Source of the DNA: Alphaproteobacteria bacterium UBA6038
GTDB lineage: Bacteria; Pseudomonadota; Alphaproteobacteria; Micropepsales; Micropepsaceae
Direction of reading: 5' to 3'
NCBI GenBank assembly: GCA_002429315.1
Contig: DIZC01000092.1
Location: 1 to 16,885 of the forward strand
Length of the DNA: 16,885 nt
In this document: positions 1 to 6,725 of the stretch, piece after piece
How positions within the stretch are numbered: the first letter of the stretch is position 1
Layout of the letters: each line of letters opens with the position of its first letter
The notes under the pieces: model-generated
Seen by the model: only the letters and a program-made list of their open reading frames with translations
What the model was told of the DNA's origin: nothing
Database searches by the model: none
Made by a program: the position numbers and the translations under genes

Positions 1-575
<575 letters not shown>

Positions 576-590
576 GCGGAGGCCGGCGAT

Positions 591-1448
591 ATGGAAGAAG
601 TGATGCCGCATCAACGATGGGGTACTTTTGTTTCCTTACTCTCACGCCCAGTTTCGTGGGAATGGATATTAACGGCAGTTCTGATCGGATTGGCCGCAGT
701 TACTCTGCTCACTATCGCTGATCTGCAGCGCATAGCCGAGATCGGTGAATTTATTTCGGGCTTCTCGGCAGCGTTGGCATTCCTTTGGCTAATTGTTGGC
801 TTGCGATCACAAGCAGCTGATTTGAAATTGCAACGACAAGAGTTGGCACTTCAGCGTGCCGTGCTGGAGAAGCAGGCTAAAGAGCTAAAGAACACCTCAA
901 AATTCACGAGCCTCGCACAGATAGACGCGATTTTAATGGGCGCGCTGGCTAAGCTTAAGGAAAGCCCCGCGGGAGTCAAAGAGCCAAAGGACATCGCTTC
1001 TGCATGGATGGCGGGAATGAAAAGCTGGAAGATGATGTTTGAATCGAAGGACGCCGACCTAGTCACAAAGTCGTATCAGGAATGGATTATGATTGAGGGC
1101 GCTGCTCGCTCGTATCTGGCCCATGTCGCGCTCGCCCTCAAGCTGTATATGGAGCATCACCTGGAAGTGGCATCCGACGCCAAGCTACCAAACGACGAGT
1201 TCATCTACGTGTATTCCAGCTGGGGAAACAACGCACCGTTTCTCTCCGAGCATGTAGGAAGCGCTTATATGATTGCTAATCTTGTTTTTCTGTACGGCCC
1301 AGGGCTCAAGGCGCTTCAGACTGCCAGCATGTTTGCGATGAAAAAAATGGCGGGTGCCGATATTTTCAAGGAGGGAGCGCTGGAGCACATGCGTCAAGAG
1401 TTGATCGACAAGGACATCACTGTGCCCGCTATCGCGCGTGAAAGCTGA
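591..1448 (+). CDS. Unknown membrane-anchored coiled-coil protein, possibly acquired
   Basis: No family recognised with confidence. The 285-residue product has two likely transmembrane helices (about residues 22-44 and 52-71). A glutamine/leucine/lysine-rich heptad-like segment follows (about 72-105, including LKLQRQELALQRAVLEKQAK) that should form a coiled coil, then a mostly helical soluble domain to the end. The order two helices, coiled coil, soluble domain resembles AbiC-like putative phage-abortive-infection proteins, but that is inference from layout only. A GGAG-like ribosome site lies just upstream of the ATG at 591, 15 bases after the mccB stop, so read-through from mccB is possible; ATG 603 is an alternative start. 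Its codons are clearly more AT-rich (many TTG, GAA, AAG, ACA) than the flanking metabolic genes, consistent with horizontal transfer. It converges on the toxin gene that ends at 1464. Confidence 0.75.
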   Translation: MEEVMPHQRWGTFVSLLSRPVSWEWILTAVLIGLAAVTLLTIADLQRIAEIGEFISGFSAALAFLWLIVGLRSQAADLKLQRQELALQRAVLEKQAKELKNTSKFTSLAQIDAILMGALAKLKESPAGVKEPKDIASAWMAGMKSWKMMFESKDADLVTKSYQEWIMIEGAARSYLAHVALALKLYMEHHLEVASDAKLPNDEFIYVYSSWGNNAPFLSEHVGSAYMIANLVFLYGPGLKALQTASMFAMKKMAGADIFKEGALEHMRQELIDKDITVPAIARES

Positions 1449-1463
1449 GGTTCCATTCCCGCA

Positions 1464-1865
1464 TCATGTCCGAAACGGATTGCGGATCGTCAGGCCTTCG
1501 ATGCGTTGGCCGTGGTGCAGGTCCTCGCTGTAGAAGACGCGGCAGCCGGCTTCGAGTGCGCTCGCCAGCAGCATCGAATCGTAAATCGAAAACCGGTACC
1601 GCTCGGCGATATCGAGGCCCAGTTCGTGCGTGCCGATATCGGTCGGGACGATGTCGCACGCCGCTTTGATCCGGACCAGCGCGAAGCGCACTTCCGGCAT
1701 GGACCGGCGAAGCTTCTTGCGCAGGACCGACGCGACCTCGTCCAGAACCTGAATGCTGATCGTTCCTCCGTTACGGAGAAGATCGGCAACGGCGGGTCCT
1801 TTCGATGCCTCGTCGGATGCGAGGTAAACGAGCACATTCGAATCGATAAAGTCAGCCGCGCTCAT
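1464..1865 (-). CDS. vapC: VapC-like PIN-domain toxin ribonuclease
   Basis: The 133-residue protein has the size and layout of a VapC toxin, a metal-dependent RNase that inhibits translation when released from its antitoxin. Conserved acidic residues of the PIN site are visible: Asp8 in FIDSNVLVY, Glu43 in QVLDEVASV, Asp96 in SIYDSMLLASAL and Glu114/Asp115 in FYSEDLHHG, so the active site looks intact. The start ATG at 1865-1863 lies inside the antitoxin gene (14-base overlap), as expected of a translationally coupled toxin-antitoxin pair. No strong ribosome site precedes it, which fits coupling. Which RNA it cuts cannot be read from the sequence. The stop is 15 bases from the end of the convergent membrane-protein gene. 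Confidence 0.9.
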   Translation of the reverse strand: MSAADFIDSNVLVYLASDEASKGPAVADLLRNGGTISIQVLDEVASVLRKKLRRSMPEVRFALVRIKAACDIVPTDIGTHELGLDIAERYRFSIYDSMLLASALEAGCRVFYSEDLHHGQRIEGLTIRNPFRT

Positions 1866-2085
1866 GTGCTTCGTTGCGATCGAAGCGATAGTCCTCGGGC
1901 AGGGGCCATTGGAGGGACAGAAGCTCCTTCAATGCCTTCTCCCGCTGGTTATCTCGATCAAGCGCGAGTGCATATGAGTCCTCAGCAGTAACTGCGACAT
2001 CGTCGCCTTCCTTGAGGCCGAGCGCATCCACGACGTCCTTGGGCAAACGCACGCTTAGGCTGTTGCCCCATTTCGATATCTGCAT
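1852..2085 (-). CDS. vapB: VapB/MazE-like AbrB-fold antitoxin
   Basis: The 77-residue product begins with an AbrB/SpoVT swapped-hairpin DNA-binding domain (MQISKWGNSLSVRLPKDVVD, then LGLKEGDDVAVTAED). It ends with the toxin-binding tail typical of this antitoxin family (LKELLSLQWPLPEDYRFDRNEAHERG). The protein should bind and neutralise the PIN toxin encoded by the overlapping gene, and repress its own operon as a complex. The ATG at 2085 is preceded by an AGG-containing ribosome site and begins 15 bases after the stop of a second antitoxin gene, so all three genes probably share one transcript. Confidence 0.9.
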   Translation of the reverse strand: MQISKWGNSLSVRLPKDVVDALGLKEGDDVAVTAEDSYALALDRDNQREKALKELLSLQWPLPEDYRFDRNEAHERG

Positions 2086-2100
2086 CGCTAGTTTACCTGC

Positions 2101-2310
2101 CTAACCAAATTTCCAGCCTGGCGGGAGCTTGCCCTCGTATTTGCGCAAACGCGCGCGCACGGCGCGGGAGAGAGGCTTCTTTTTCCTCCCCATTTTTGAA
2201 CCGGCACTTCTGATGTCGATTTGCTGGCCCTCTTGGAGTTGAAGGATATCGACAATTTCTTTGGGGAAACGGATCGCAAGGCTATTGCCCCATTTGACGA
2301 CCTTGACCAT
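2101..2310 (-). CDS. Second AbrB/MazE-like antitoxin, apparently lacking its tail and a toxin
   Basis: The 69-residue product has an AbrB-type N-terminal domain very like that of the next gene (KWGNSLAIRFPKEIVD, then LQLQEGQQIDIRS). A basic linker (KMGRKKKPLSRAVRARLRK) follows, then the start of a toxin-binding tail (LPPGWKFG). Related antitoxins usually continue after this WKF motif with an acidic/Arg segment such as REEANER; here a TAG at 2103-2101 stops the protein at that point. No toxin gene follows: the complete vapB starts 15 bases downstream. It may be the remnant of a second module whose toxin was lost, or a DNA-binding subunit that still regulates the operon. The expected tail is recalled from the family, not checked by alignment. 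Confidence 0.78.
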   Translation of the reverse strand: MVKVVKWGNSLAIRFPKEIVDILQLQEGQQIDIRSAGSKMGRKKKPLSRAVRARLRKYEGKLPPGWKFG

Positions 2311-2326
2311 TTATCGAGGTACCGAT

Positions 2327-2353
2327 GAGATACACTGATTAACGTATATCATA
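2327..2353 (-). promoter_or_regulatory. Candidate promoter -10 and operator of the antitoxin-toxin operon
   Basis: Read on the minus strand, TATGAT at 2353-2348 resembles a -10 box. The inverted repeat GATATAC (2350-2344) and GAGATAC on the + strand (2327-2333) match at 6 of 7 positions across a 10-base spacer. The pair lies 17-43 bases upstream of the first antitoxin ATG, where an AbrB-type antitoxin complex would be expected to repress its own transcription. No convincing -35 box was found at normal spacing. Confidence 0.4.
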
Positions 2354-2460
2354 GGCGCGCGAACTTCAACGGCTGGTCAGCGATGTAGAATCAGCGTCTT
2401 CGATGCCTAGACGATACGTCGTCCTGCCCGACGCGACTTTGCGGCGTTGCCCTGGCCACG

Positions 2461-2916
2461 CTATTGGCAGCTTGGTGCCACCTTCAGCAGCTCGACGCTG
2501 AACACCAGCGGTGTGTTCGGCGGGATGCGGCCGTCGGGGGTGCCGCCCGGGCCGTAGGCGATGTTGGAGGGAAGCGTCAGTTGCCACGTCTCGCCCACAT
2601 GCATCAGCTGCAGTGCCTCGGTCCAGCCGGGGATCACGCCGTTTACCGGAAACGAGATCGGGTGGCCGGGCGGCGACTGGTCGAACACGCGGCCGTCGAT
2701 GAAGGTGCCCTTGTAGTTGACCGTGACGCAATCGCTGCCACCGGGCTTGTGTGAATCGTTGCCCTTGCGGCCCATCGGCTTGTACTGCAGGCCGCTGGCG
2801 GTCACATGCACGCCGGGCTTTTTCGCGTTGGCCTTCAGGTAGTCGCTGTTGGCGTCGGCCATCGCCGAACCGGTCATCAGGGCCGAGGCAAGCACGGCAA
2901 GGCACATCATCCGCAT
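2461..2916 (-). CDS. Secreted FKBP-type peptidyl-prolyl cis-trans isomerase
   Basis: Predicted 151-residue protein that speeds cis-trans isomerisation of proline peptide bonds in exported proteins. An N-terminal signal peptide (about residues 1-20, likely cut after AMA) points to the periplasm. The FKBP domain occupies about 38-147, with TVNYKGTFIDGRVFDQS, NGVIPGWTEALQLMHVGE, the flap motif IAYGPGG and LVFSVELL. The usual pocket residues Tyr68, Phe78, Asp79, Val94, Ile95, Trp98, Tyr121 and Phe139 are present, so activity is expected. The start at 2916 is preferred over the upstream ATG at 3090 because it has a GGAG ribosome site eight bases upstream and gives a proper signal peptide. It reads in the same direction as the toxin-antitoxin genes, 150 bases away. 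Confidence 0.9.
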   Translation of the reverse strand: MRMMCLAVLASALMTGSAMADANSDYLKANAKKPGVHVTASGLQYKPMGRKGNDSHKPGGSDCVTVNYKGTFIDGRVFDQSPPGHPISFPVNGVIPGWTEALQLMHVGETWQLTLPSNIAYGPGGTPDGRIPPNTPLVFSVELLKVAPSCQ

Positions 2917-3438
2917 GGGATCCGCTCCGAAATTGGCAGGCGCTTGTTGCACAGCCACCTTGCCGAAGCGATAGCGCGCGAGAACGCATGCGTTGTCCTC
3001 TGCTTGGTCCATGCCGCTGCCGCGAGCGCCGGTCCGTTTACCGCTCCGCGGCGAAAAAGTGTTTGCGATCAAGGGCGAAAATAAATCCATCTACCACCGG
3101 CGAAACGGCCCTAAACTCATCCGCATGAAAGACACCGATACAGATTCCCGCTTTTCGTCATTGCCGCCTACCGAGGCGGCCATCCATCCGCGCGCGTCGG
3201 CGCGCCGAAGAGACTCTATATCGCTCGCAGAGGCTCGCGCGATGGATGGCCGGGGCGAGCCCGGCCATGACGAGAGAGAAGGCGGGTACCCCCCTCTCAT
3301 TTCGGAAGGTTCGAATGTGAACTTTGGGAACTTTCAAGGCAGAGGGGGAAGGGGTGCGCAATTTCGTGAAAACAACCTCAGAGCATTTCGGATGCCGGAT
3401 CAATGGCTTGGCCGCGGTCAACGACGGCTGTGAGAGCA
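2917..3438. other. 522-base gap between the FKBP gene and mccA
   Basis: No credible gene was found here; short ORFs overlap each other and lack recognisable motifs. The part next to the FKBP gene should hold its promoter, though no clear boxes were seen. The middle holds repeat copy A. The last 165 bases before mccA are more mixed in composition and contain a direct repeat, GAACTTT at 3319-3325 and again at 3328-3334. That could be part of a regulator site for mccA, but there is no further support. Confidence 0.5.
3156..3272 (-). repeat. Two-hairpin intergenic repeat, copy A
   Basis: Composite palindromic element in inverse orientation to copies B and C. One hairpin is GCCGCCT (3163-3169) with AGGCGGC (3174-3180). 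The other is ATGGCCGGG (3246-3254) with CCCGGCCAT (3260-3268). CGGCCATCCATCCGCGCG (3177-3194) also pairs almost perfectly with CGCGCGATGGATGGCCG (3236-3252), so the whole element can fold on itself. It is bounded by CGTCATTGCC at one end and GGCCATGACG at the other, an inverted terminal pair. Such elements are widespread in alphaproteobacterial intergenic DNA. Confidence 0.75.
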
Positions 3439-5382
3439 ATGTTCTCTAAGCTGCTCATAGCCAACCGGGGCGAGATTGCGGTCCGGGTGATGCGCACGGC
3501 CAAGCGCATGGGCCTGTCCACAGTGGCCGTCTATTCCGACGCCGATGCCAACGCCCTGCATGTGGCGATGGCGGACGAAGCGGTGGGCATTGGCCCGCCG
3601 CCGGCGCGCGAAAGCTACCTGAATGCCGACGCCATTCTCGCCGCCGCCAAGCAAACCGGCGCTGAGGCCATTCATCCCGGCTATGGCTTCCTCTCCGAGA
3701 ATGCAGCGTTCGCGGAAGCCTGCGCCGCGGCGGGCATCGTGTTCGTCGGCCCGCCGCCCTCGGCCATTCGCGCCATGGGGCTCAAGGATCGGGCCAAGGC
3801 GCTGATGGCGAAAGCGGGCGTGCCGGTGGTGCCGGGCTATCTGGGCGAAGACCAGTCGCCCAAGCGGTTGGCGGAAGAAGCAGAGCGAACCGGCTATCCC
3901 GTGCTCATCAAGGCGGTTGCTGGCGGCGGCGGCAAGGGCATGCGCTGTGTCGACTCCAAGGCGGAGTTCGCCGCCGCGCTGGAAGGTTCCAGGCGCGAGG
4001 CATCCTCCGCTTTCGGTGACGATCGCGTGCTGATCGAGAAATATGTCGCGCGCCCCCGCCACATCGAGATGCAGGTGTTCGCCGATAATCACGGCAAAGC
4101 CGTGCACCTGTTCGAGCGCGACTGCTCGTTGCAGCGCCGCCACCAGAAGGTGATCGAGGAGGCGCCCGCGTTCGGCATGCCGCCAGCCATGCGCGCCAAG
4201 ATGGGCGAAGCCGCGGTAAAGGCGGCTTTAGCCGTGGGCTATTCCGGCGCCGGCACCGTGGAGTTCATCGCCGATGCGTCCGAAGGGCTGAAGGTGGACC
4301 GCTTCTGGTTCATGGAAATGAACACGCGGCTGCAGGTGGAGCATCCGGTGACGGAGGCGATCACCGGCCTGGATCTGGTGGAGTGGCAGCTGCGCGTGGC
4401 GGCCGGCGAGACGCTGCCGCTGGCGCAGGACGAGATTCGGTTGAACGGCCATGCCATCGAAGCGCGGCTGTACGCGGAAGATCCGCAGCACGATTTCCTG
4501 CCTTCGACGGGGACGCTGGAGCGGTTGCGGTTGCCGGAGACGGTGCGGGTGGATTCCGGCGTGCGCGAAGGTGACGCGGTGACGCCCTTCTACGATCCGA
4601 TGATCGCCAAGGTGATCGCGCATGCGGAGACGCGCGAAGCCGCGGCAGCAAAGTTGGCGCATGCTTTGGAAGAGACGCAGATCGCCGGTCTGCGTACCAA
4701 CACAGCGTTCCTCATTCGCGCGCTGAAGCATCCAGATTTTGTGGCTGGCGAAATCGACACGGGATTCATTCCGCGCCATCAGACCGAACTGATCCCGCCG
4801 AAGTCCGATCCGTCGTTGCACCTGCTTGCGCAGGCCGCGTTGTTTCTTGCGCGCGAGCGCGAGAGCGCGCACCGCTCCAACGATCCGTGGGATCGGGACG
4901 ACGGCTTTCGCCTTGCCGGTGACGCGCGCGAGACGGTGGATTTCATGTTCGGCGGCAAGCGCAAATCCGTGCAGCTGCTGCACCGCCATGACGGCCATCT
5001 CGACATCGCCGGTGGAACCGCCGTCCCCCCAACGCATATGAATACCGTGCGGCTGAAGTCCGGCGACATCGCGGTATTCGATCACGGCGAAACATGGATC
5101 TTGCCGCTCTACGATCCGTTCGCGGCGGCCGAAGAGCAGGGAAGTGCAGCAGACCGCGTCACCGCGCCGATGCCGGGCAAGGTCATTCAGGTGCTCGTGC
5201 GCCCAGGTGAAACAGTAAAGCGCGGACAGCCGCTCGCCGTGCTCGAAGCCATGAAGATGGAGCACACGCTGTCGGCCTCCGCCGATGCGCTAATCGCCAC
5301 GGTCGATGTCTCGCCCGGCGATCAGGTGAACGAGGGCGCAGTGATCGTTCGTTTCGCGAAGGAGAAATCCCAAGCGGCATGA
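3439..5382 (+). CDS. mccA: Methylcrotonoyl-CoA carboxylase alpha subunit (biotin carboxylase + biotin carrier)
   Basis: The 647-residue protein carboxylates its own biotin using ATP and bicarbonate and passes CO2 to the beta subunit. The biotin carboxylase N-terminus is clear (FSKLLIANRGEIAVRVMRTA), as are the ATP-grasp glycine loop (AVAGGGGKGMR, near residue 160), the signature MEMNTRLQVEHPVTE and the lid/C-terminal part with EARLYAEDP. The C-terminal carrier domain has the biotin site EAMKMEH with Lys606, preceded by APMPGKV. The ATG at 3439 is preferred because the protein then starts directly at the conserved N-terminus; GTG 3430 is possible. The end overlaps the DUF1489 gene by four bases (ATGA). 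The partner mccB lies upstream across an accessory block. Confidence 0.95.
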   Translation: MFSKLLIANRGEIAVRVMRTAKRMGLSTVAVYSDADANALHVAMADEAVGIGPPPARESYLNADAILAAAKQTGAEAIHPGYGFLSENAAFAEACAAAGIVFVGPPPSAIRAMGLKDRAKALMAKAGVPVVPGYLGEDQSPKRLAEEAERTGYPVLIKAVAGGGGKGMRCVDSKAEFAAALEGSRREASSAFGDDRVLIEKYVARPRHIEMQVFADNHGKAVHLFERDCSLQRRHQKVIEEAPAFGMPPAMRAKMGEAAVKAALAVGYSGAGTVEFIADASEGLKVDRFWFMEMNTRLQVEHPVTEAITGLDLVEWQLRVAAGETLPLAQDEIRLNGHAIEARLYAEDPQHDFLPSTGTLERLRLPETVRVDSGVREGDAVTPFYDPMIAKVIAHAETREAAAAKLAHALEETQIAGLRTNTAFLIRALKHPDFVAGEIDTGFIPRHQTELIPPKSDPSLHLLAQAALFLARERESAHRSNDPWDRDDGFRLAGDARETVDFMFGGKRKSVQLLHRHDGHLDIAGGTAVPPTHMNTVRLKSGDIAVFDHGETWILPLYDPFAAAEEQGSAADRVTAPMPGKVIQVLVRPGETVKRGQPLAVLEAMKMEHTLSASADALIATVDVSPGDQVNEGAVIVRFAKEKSQAA

Positions 5383-5810
5383 CTCTGCATCTTATCAAGC
5401 TCTGCGTCGGCTGCGATTCCATCGACGATCTGGCTGACTGGCAGCAGCAGCGGCTCGCTCAGCTGAAGAAGAAGCGAAAACCGCTCGAACTGATGCACGT
5501 CACCCGCATGACACCGAAGCGCAGTGACGAATTGCTCAAGGGTGGCTCGCTCTATTGGGTGATCAAGGGACAGATCGCCGTGCGCCAGCGGCTGCTGGAA
5601 TTGCGTGCTGTCACAAAGAACGGCACGCCGCATTGCGGGCTGGTGTACGAGCCCAAGATTATTCACGTCATCCCGCGCTATTGCCGCCCGTTCCAGGGCT
5701 GGCGCTATTTCGCCGCCAAAGACGCGCCGCCCGATGCGCGCATGGTGAAAGGTGGCAAGCACCTCCCGCCGCAACTTCGCGCGAAACTGGCTGCACTCGG
5801 GTTGTTGTGA
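5379..5810 (+). CDS. DUF1489 family protein
   Basis: Conserved 143-residue alphaproteobacterial protein of unknown function (DUF1489), recognised from its start MTLHLIKLCVGCDSIDDLA and motifs HVTRMTPKR, GGSLYWVIKGQI and CGLVYEPKIIHVIPR. No signal peptide or membrane helix is visible, so it is probably cytosolic. The start overlaps the mccA stop (ATGA at 5379-5382), which indicates translational coupling and a shared transcript, but this says little about function. The stop lies one base from the stop of the convergent panC, with no room for a separate terminator. Confidence 0.9.
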   Translation: MTLHLIKLCVGCDSIDDLADWQQQRLAQLKKKRKPLELMHVTRMTPKRSDELLKGGSLYWVIKGQIAVRQRLLELRAVTKNGTPHCGLVYEPKIIHVIPRYCRPFQGWRYFAAKDAPPDARMVKGGKHLPPQLRAKLAALGLL

Positions 5811-5811
5811 C

Positions 5812-6666
5812 CTAGACCGCCGTGTTGTCGATCAGGCGCGTCGTTCCAACGCGCGCCGCCGCAAGAACGCGAGCGGGGTGCTCCAGCGCCTCAATTGGCG
5901 CAAGCGTTTCAGCATCTCGGACAGCAACATAGTCGACGGACCCAAAGCCATGGCTGAGCAGCGCGTTGCATCCAAACGACTCGGCGGAAGCAATGGATGC
6001 GCCATGCTGAACGCGTTTAACCACCTCGCGCAGGACGATGTTGAGACGTGCCGCAGTTTTCCGTTCCTGGGGCGAGAGATACGCGTTCCGGGACGAGAGC
6101 GCGAGACCGTCCGCCTCGCGCACGGTTTCGCCGGCAGCGATCTCGATGGGCAGCCCGAGATCGGCCACCAGCCGGCGGATGACGAGCAGCTGCTGATAGT
6201 CCTTTTCGCCGAAGGTGGCCTCGTCCGGCATCGCGGCGATGAGCAGCTTGGCGACCACCGTTGCGACGCCGGAGAAGAAACGCGGCCGGAAGTCGGACTC
6301 CAGCCCCAGCGCCGGGCCGCCAATTTCAATACGGGTGGCGAAGCCTTCCGGATACATCTCGCCAACCGACGGTGCGAAGACCAGATCGGCAAGCCCGGCC
6401 AGCTTTGCGCAATCCGACTCGAAGGTTCGCGGATAACGGGCGAAGTCCTCGTGCGGCGCGAACTGCGCCGGGTTCACGAAGATGCTCACCACCGTCGCGC
6501 CGCAGCGGGCTCTGGTTTCGCGCACCAGGCTCAGGTGACCCTCATGCAAGGCTCCCATGGTGGGCACCAGCCCGATGCGCGCGCCGGCGGCGCGAACCTT
6601 GGCGATCCGCGCCCGCAGCGCCGCAACCGTGGTCACGGTTTCCGGCATTTCGGCCATATGCGACAT
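5812..6666 (-). CDS. panC: Pantothenate synthetase
   Basis: The 284-residue enzyme condenses pantoate and beta-alanine with ATP to form pantothenate, on the way to coenzyme A. Clear motifs are PTMGALHEGH (His41, His44), SIFVNPAQF (Asn65, Gln68), FGEKDYQQL (Lys155, Gln159) and SSRNAYL. One oddity: the segment that normally carries a conserved histidine just before GVATVV reads RPRFFSGVATVV, with Arg129 (codon CGT) and no histidine nearby. The start is uncertain: the ATG at 6666 has no good ribosome site, and in-frame ATGs at 6657 and 6648 would remove 3 or 6 residues. It is divergent from putA and convergent with the DUF1489 gene. Confidence 0.94.
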   Translation of the reverse strand: MSHMAEMPETVTTVAALRARIAKVRAAGARIGLVPTMGALHEGHLSLVRETRARCGATVVSIFVNPAQFAPHEDFARYPRTFESDCAKLAGLADLVFAPSVGEMYPEGFATRIEIGGPALGLESDFRPRFFSGVATVVAKLLIAAMPDEATFGEKDYQQLLVIRRLVADLGLPIEIAAGETVREADGLALSSRNAYLSPQERKTAARLNIVLREVVKRVQHGASIASAESFGCNALLSHGFGSVDYVAVRDAETLAPIEALEHPARVLAAARVGTTRLIDNTAV

Positions 6667-6725
6667 TAGCGCGAGACATGGTGGAAGGGCTAGAATTCCC
6701 CGGCGGATTCCCGCACATCGCTCGC

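Noticed and set aside
2410..2423. Small palindrome GACGATACGTCGTC as a terminator for the prolyl isomerase gene
   Set aside because: The stem is only five pairs and no T-run follows on the minus strand.
2917..3090. N-terminal extension of the prolyl isomerase from an upstream ATG
   Set aside because: It would bury the signal peptide behind 58 non-homologous residues; the ATG at 2916 has the better ribosome site.
3156..3272. Possible CRISPR or tandem array because of repeated GGCC words
   Set aside because: There are no regularly spaced identical repeats; the words are the arms of palindromes in one composite element.
4228..5265. Open frame of 345 codons on the minus strand opposite mccA
   Set aside because: Same antisense artefact of GC-rich coding DNA; no motif or start signal.
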